The notes under the pieces: generated by a model
Seen by the model: only the letters and a program-made list of their open reading frames with translations
Told to the model about the DNA's origin: nothing
Databases searched by the model: none
Position numbers and translations under genes: made by a program
DNA from: Salinibacillus kushneri
GTDB taxonomy: Bacteria; Bacillota; Bacilli; Bacillales; Alkalibacillaceae
DNA length: 64,000 nt
Direction of reading: 5' to 3'
NCBI RefSeq assembly: GCF_900111405.1
Contig: NZ_FOHJ01000003.1
Span: 332,613 to 396,612 of the forward strand
Part shown: positions 60,515 to 64,000 of the stretch, piece by piece
Layout of the letters: each line of letters starts with the position of its first letter
Position numbering within the stretch: position 1 is the stretch's first letter

Positions 60515-61705
60515 TTACGGTGTAAGAGCTTCCTCGTATTGTTCCTGCTCTTGATATAAAATCTTGATTAAGTTTTCACTGGATTTTCCACGTGAATATT
60601 GATTCCACTCGGAAGCATATTTCTCCACTTGAGTAAGATCAAATTGGTGCTGCTGAATGACATTAATGACTTCCTCAGTTGTTCTAACCATAGGTCCTGG
60701 TAAGTTTTTTTCATAGTCCTCGTAAAATCCACGTTTCTTTTTGTAATCCTCAAAATCATAGGTGAAGAAAATCATTGGTTTTCTCAGTAATGAATATTCA
60801 AATGGAATTGAAGAATAATCGGTAATAACACAATCCGCAATCAGTAGTAACTCATTCAGATTTTCATAGCTTGATACATCCACTACAAAATTAGGATAAA
60901 CATTTTTGAAACTTGATTTTATCGCAGGATGTAATCGTAAAAGTAAAATATATTCATCTTTAAGCTCCTGATACATTTCCTCTAAATTTAGAGGAAGGTC
61001 AAAGGAAGTTAATTGTCCATCTCTAAACGTAGGAGCATATAATAGAACTTTTTTATTTTGAATAATAGGATTTTCTGTTTGTAATGTTTGAACAATCTCC
61101 TGATGTTTTTGTGATTCAAAAAAGAAGTCTGTACGTGGAATTCCCGTACGTAAAATGTTGTTACTATCTATACCAAAGCTTTTTCGAAAAATCGTTGCCA
61201 TCTTCTCAGAACCGACCACAACATAATGAAAACGCTGATAAACCTCCTTGAAACGCTTCACAGCACGCTCACTACGTGTATAAATAGAAGGATCCATTAA
61301 TCCAAACTGTTTGATTGCTCCGGCAGCATGCCAAAGCTGTATACATGTAACATTTTCCTTAAAGTCTACAGCAGACAAAAATCCAAAGTAATTGTCGACA
61401 AACACTACTTTGGACGTGGCTAAATGATAAATTCCTTTTATGAAATGAACAAGGTTAAGAGTTTCAAAGTTTAATATTTTCGTTACTTGATTGTCAAATT
61501 TATCAAAATCAGTACGACAGTTTGATTCCTTTAATATGACTAATTGTCCATAATCGTATTTTTGTAATTCTTTGGCTACATAATATACATTATCTCCAAA
61601 CGAAGCTACAAATGTTGTCTTTTCTCTTTGGGGAAACAGTTTGAAAATGGTGTATACTAACCTGAAAATCATGAGATAAGTTGATATTAGTACTTCCTTA
61701 AACAT
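60515..61705 (-). CDS. CDP-glycerol glycerophosphotransferase, TagB/TagF-like
   Basis: 396 residues. Transfers glycerol-phosphate from CDP-glycerol to a lipid-linked acceptor or growing poly(glycerol phosphate) chain. An N-terminal amphipathic/hydrophobic start is followed by the PF04464 domain: CIQLWHAAGAIKQFGL with the catalytic histidine, TGIPRTDFFFE, LLYAPTFRDGQ, LLRLHPAIK and DCVITDYSSIPFEYSLLRKP. The length fits TagB (primase) better than the ~750-residue TagF, but specificity is not certain. It overlaps tagD by eight bases, and tagD makes its donor. Confidence 0.88.
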   Translation of the reverse strand: MFKEVLISTYLMIFRLVYTIFKLFPQREKTTFVASFGDNVYYVAKELQKYDYGQLVILKESNCRTDFDKFDNQVTKILNFETLNLVHFIKGIYHLATSKVVFVDNYFGFLSAVDFKENVTCIQLWHAAGAIKQFGLMDPSIYTRSERAVKRFKEVYQRFHYVVVGSEKMATIFRKSFGIDSNNILRTGIPRTDFFFESQKHQEIVQTLQTENPIIQNKKVLLYAPTFRDGQLTSFDLPLNLEEMYQELKDEYILLLRLHPAIKSSFKNVYPNFVVDVSSYENLNELLLIADCVITDYSSIPFEYSLLRKPMIFFTYDFEDYKKKRGFYEDYEKNLPGPMVRTTEEVINVIQQHQFDLTQVEKYASEWNQYSRGKSSENLIKILYQEQEQYEEALTP

Positions 61706-62096
61706 CTTTCACCTTAAATAAATCTTGTTTAATTTTTGTTGTGGAGATTCCAACTGTACGAGGCAAGTAAATTACTTCACAATATTCTTCTAGGAAATCA
61801 AAATTACCTTTCCAGTCATCTCCCATAACAAAGATATCGATATCATGTTCTTTTATATCTTGAATTTTTTGATTCCAAGAATTTTCAGGTATTACCTTAT
61901 CAACGTAGCGAATAGCTTCAAGAATAATTTTGCGATTTTCAAAACTATAGTAAGCTTTTTTATTTTTAATAGCATTAAATTCATCTGTAGAAATTGCAAC
62001 AGTTAAATGATCACCTAATTGTTTGGCACGACGGAGGAGGTTTATATGACCATTATGAAGTAAATCAAATGTTCCGTAAGTGATTACTTTTTTCAT
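61698..62096 (-). CDS. tagD: Glycerol-3-phosphate cytidylyltransferase
   Basis: Makes CDP-glycerol from CTP and glycerol 3-phosphate for teichoic acid synthesis. 132 residues behind AAAGGAGG. Nucleotidyltransferase motifs are GTFDLLHNGHINLLRRAK with HNGH, VMGDDWKGNFDFLEEYC and PRTVGISTTKIK with the RTxGISTT signature. First gene of a two-gene minus-strand operon with the TagB/F-like transferase. Confidence 0.96.
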   Translation of the reverse strand: MKKVITYGTFDLLHNGHINLLRRAKQLGDHLTVAISTDEFNAIKNKKAYYSFENRKIILEAIRYVDKVIPENSWNQKIQDIKEHDIDIFVMGDDWKGNFDFLEEYCEVIYLPRTVGISTTKIKQDLFKVKDV

Positions 62097-62136
62097 TTTT
62101 TATCCTCCTTTAAAAACACTCACTATAATAATATTT

Positions 62137-62192
62137 ATTTTAAGTGTTTGTAAAAATATTTACAAGGGTAAATTATTGTAAATTAATACAAT
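62137..62192 (-). promoter_or_regulatory. Promoter and paired palindromes upstream of tagD
   Basis: On the minus strand TTGTAA (62165-62160), 17 bases and TAAAAT (62142-62137) form a sigma-A promoter. TTGTAAA-AATA-TTTACAA (62148-62165) is a perfect inverted repeat covering the -35 box, and ATTGTA-N6-TACAAT (62175-62192) is a second one just upstream. They look like operator sites for an unidentified regulator; the first is one spacer base short of the GlnR/TnrA consensus. Confidence 0.5.
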
Positions 62193-62221
62193 TTTTCACA
62201 AATATATAAATAATATAGAAA

Positions 62222-62250
62222 TAGTGTTAGTAAAGGATTTACTAACACTA
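62222..62250 (-). terminator. Terminator of the autolysin gene
   Basis: A 13-bp perfect stem, TAGTGTTAGTAAA and TTTACTAACACTA, with a three-base loop lies 20 bases beyond the autolysin stop codon; the following minus-strand sequence is T-rich. Confidence 0.75.
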
Positions 62251-62269
62251 TTGAAGAGAGAACTTAACA

Positions 62270-64000
62270 CTACTCTATAATTATATACGTACTACTGACC
62301 CAACCAGTACTGTTGCCATATTCGATTTGGTACCAATAAGTTCCACTATCGTCTTTTCTCTTTACAATCTCATTTTTGTCATTAAGTACAGCTGCTATAT
62401 GTTGACCATTTGTAACACTACCTATGTTGTTGCCCCAAACATCATTTCTAACATTTAAAACAGTTGCATTTACTTTTAATAAATTTTTAACATCGACATA
62501 ATCTCCATGTACCCAACCTTCTTTACTATTCTGAGCAATTTTATACCAACCAAAACCATTTTTACCAAGGATTTGTAATTCTGTATTAGTATCAAGTACT
62601 TTGATTGACTCTGAGTTAGTTGTTGGTTTTGTTCTAAAGTTAAGTCTGTCGGTTGTTATTCCAACAATTTTATTTGGGTAATCAATAAAGTTTACAGGTG
62701 GTTCATCCACTGATGATGGTTGATTTAGAAATGTAGGTTCATTAAATATTAAATTGTAGTTATTTAACAGGCTATAGGTATTGGCAATAATGTTTGTTTG
62801 ACTAATTGCCCAAGATACATGAGTAGCGTATTGGTGGTCTCCTGGATTATCTGGGTTCCATCTCATTTTATATAAAGTATCTTGGCCTGTATTTATATAA
62901 TTTTCAGCTATAAATTTGGCGCCACCTTTAATAGCGGCTTCAGGTGTAAACCAACCTTGTTCATATGCATATTGAGAACCACTTTCTATTGCACTAGAAT
63001 CGTATGCTTTTGTACCATACATGTTATATACAACTTTCCCGTTTACTTCTATACCTTGTGCTAAATCTGAAGTACCATTACCAGTTTCATGTAGGGCATG
63101 TGCAATTAAATAAATTTCGTTTACGTTGTACATTTTTCCTGCTTCAATAAATGCAGATGCTGTTCCTTCTAAAGCTCCAGCTCCTTTTAAAACTTTTTCA
63201 TTAGTTTCATATTGGTTAATGTTGGCGGACATTGATAGGTCCAAAAACTGATAATAACTTGATGTGTTTTTATCAAAATTATTTGGATTAGCATAATATT
63301 CTACTAAGTTCCTACCAGCTAAAACAGTACCAGAACCATTAGCTTTTGGTGTTTTTTTCATTTGTTTATCTATAAAACTATCAAAAGTGTAATTATAGTT
63401 AACAGTGTTATAGTTTTTATATATTCCTGGAACTGATATAGCTATTGAAGCCTCACCTTTAGTCTCCCTGAACTCTACACGAATACTGTGAGTTCCGTTG
63501 GATAATGATAAATCTTTATCCAATGGCTGTATTTCTCCTGTGTCATTCCAATTATCTATTACGAGTTTACCGTCTACATAAACCCTAATTCCACCGTTCG
63601 AATAGGAAGAAATATTATAGGATCCATTTTCTACTGTAATATTTCTTTGATAAACAGCGGAGAAAGTGGTGTTAGCTGGGATGCCCGATGCAGGTGACTT
63701 AGCGTTTCCCCAATCAAAATTCAGGTTCGGGATTTGGGGGTCGTACCCAGTAAGAGAACCCTGACCTGATAAATCATCGTTAGGAAAAACAACGCCATAC
63801 CAGCGATTGTCCCTGTGCAGGTCATCTAAGGAAAAATCCAGACTTGCTTCACCCGCAGTCTCTTTCACATCAACTCGGATGGAATGTTTACCTTTGGAAA
63901 GGAAAAGAGCTTGTTCCACTCTTTGGGTAGATCCCGAGTCATTCCAGTTATCGATGTATAAATTTCCATCAACATATACCCGAATACCAGCATTAGCAGT
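62270..64000 (-). CDS. Secreted N-acetylglucosaminidase (autolysin) with PA14-like and SH3 repeats, 5' end outside window
   Basis: At least 577 residues; the frame is open to the right edge, so the signal peptide and N-terminus are missing. Two PA14-like modules come first, marked by AGIRVYVDGNLYIDNWNDSG (at the edge) and GGIRVYVDGKLVIDNWNDTG, each followed by a segment like SIRVEFRETKGEAS. A glucosaminidase domain (PF01832 type) follows, with the catalytic glutamate in LIAHALHETGNGTS and later VVYNMYGTKAYD and YINTGQDTLYKMRWNPDNPG. Two bacterial SH3 modules end the protein (TTDRLNFRTKPTTNSESIKV and VNATVLNVRNDVWGNNIGSV), expected to bind the wall. Likely role: cutting glycan strands during growth or separation. 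Confidence 0.9.
   Translation of the reverse strand, partial: TANAGIRVYVDGNLYIDNWNDSGSTQRVEQALFLSKGKHSIRVDVKETAGEASLDFSLDDLHRDNRWYGVVFPNDDLSGQGSLTGYDPQIPNLNFDWGNAKSPASGIPANTTFSAVYQRNITVENGSYNISSYSNGGIRVYVDGKLVIDNWNDTGEIQPLDKDLSLSNGTHSIRVEFRETKGEASIAISVPGIYKNYNTVNYNYTFDSFIDKQMKKTPKANGSGTVLAGRNLVEYYANPNNFDKNTSSYYQFLDLSMSANINQYETNEKVLKGAGALEGTASAFIEAGKMYNVNEIYLIAHALHETGNGTSDLAQGIEVNGKVVYNMYGTKAYDSSAIESGSQYAYEQGWFTPEAAIKGGAKFIAENYINTGQDTLYKMRWNPDNPGDHQYATHVSWAISQTNIIANTYSLLNNYNLIFNEPTFLNQPSSVDEPPVNFIDYPNKIVGITTDRLNFRTKPTTNSESIKVLDTNTELQILGKNGFGWYKIAQNSKEGWVHGDYVDVKNLLKVNATVLNVRNDVWGNNIGSVTNGQHIAAVLNDKNEIVKRKDDSGTYWYQIEYGNSTGWVSSTYIIIE

Noticed and set aside
62148..62165. GlnR/TnrA operator upstream of tagD
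   Set aside because: The spacing is six bases between TGTAA and TTACA, not the seven of TGTNAN7TNACA, and tagD is not a known nitrogen-control target.

Overview
The window reads as chromosomal DNA of a spore-forming, flagellated, aerobic member of the Bacillaceae, probably one of the moderately halophilic genera around Virgibacillus, Oceanobacillus or Lentibacillus. The evidence is the sporulation genes (spoIIR, spoIID, spoIIQ, spoIIID), AAGGAGG-type ribosome binding sites, low G+C, gene order close to the Bacillus subtilis prfA-ywl-glyA-upp-atp and murA-spoIID-spoIIQ-spoIIID-mbl-flhO-flhP-fabZ regions, an 11-gene nuo operon after the ATP synthase operon, and several unusually acidic exported proteins. 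The genus is inference.

Layout. (1) 1-9.9 kb: prfA (5' end cut by the window), prmC, spoIIR, a ywlB-like gene, tsaC (ywlC), mntP, ywlE, a chemoreceptor, ywlG, glyA and upp. (2) 9.9-13.6 kb: UDP-GlcNAc 2-epimerase and a secreted Vpr-like subtilase. (3) 13.6-21.2 kb: the F1Fo ATP synthase operon atpZ-I-B-E-F-H-A-G-D-C, interrupted between atpE and atpF by a tandem 125-bp hairpin repeat. (4) 21.7-31.9 kb: nuoABCDHIJKLMN, without nuoEFG, with a MITE-like repeat between nuoH and nuoI. (5) 31.9-37.2 kb: ywzB, ywmB, murA, spoIID, a decayed NERD-type gene and spoIIQ. (6) 37.7-40.7 kb: an MFS exporter convergent with a DASS/SLC13 anion transporter that has a perfect cre site. (7) 41.1-46.8 kb: spoIIID, mbl, flhO, flhP, an EpuA-family gene, fabZ, an acidic lipoprotein and a short comK. 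(8) 47.1-51.0 kb: a lipoprotein adaptor and RND efflux pump pair. (9) 51.2-64 kb: a surface-polysaccharide and wall region: TagO-like transferase, GT2, O-antigen-ligase-like polymerase, gtaB, ugd, GT4, an Alg14/Alg13-type split glycosyltransferase, then on the minus strand tagD, a TagB/TagF-like transferase and a large autolysin running off the right edge.

How it fits together. The atp and nuo operons make the oxidative-phosphorylation core. The sporulation genes cover forespore-to-mother-cell signalling (SpoIIR), engulfment (SpoIID, SpoIIQ) and the mother-cell regulator SpoIIID. The right end makes activated sugars (UDP-Glc, UDP-GlcA, UDP-ManNAc) and assembles a uronic-acid-containing polysaccharide and glycerol-phosphate polymers.

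Most notable: no large unknown gene system is evident; the unusual content is mainly regulatory and structural. It includes a cluster of four perfect DnaA boxes at ywlB-tsaC; inverted repeats that bury the Shine-Dalgarno sequences of spoIIR, ywlB, mntP and ywmB, with mntP also having an overlapping 13-codon upstream ORF; the repeat inside the atp operon; and a coiled-coil insertion next to the catalytic aspartate of the YwlE phosphatase. No rRNA, tRNA or CRISPR array was seen.
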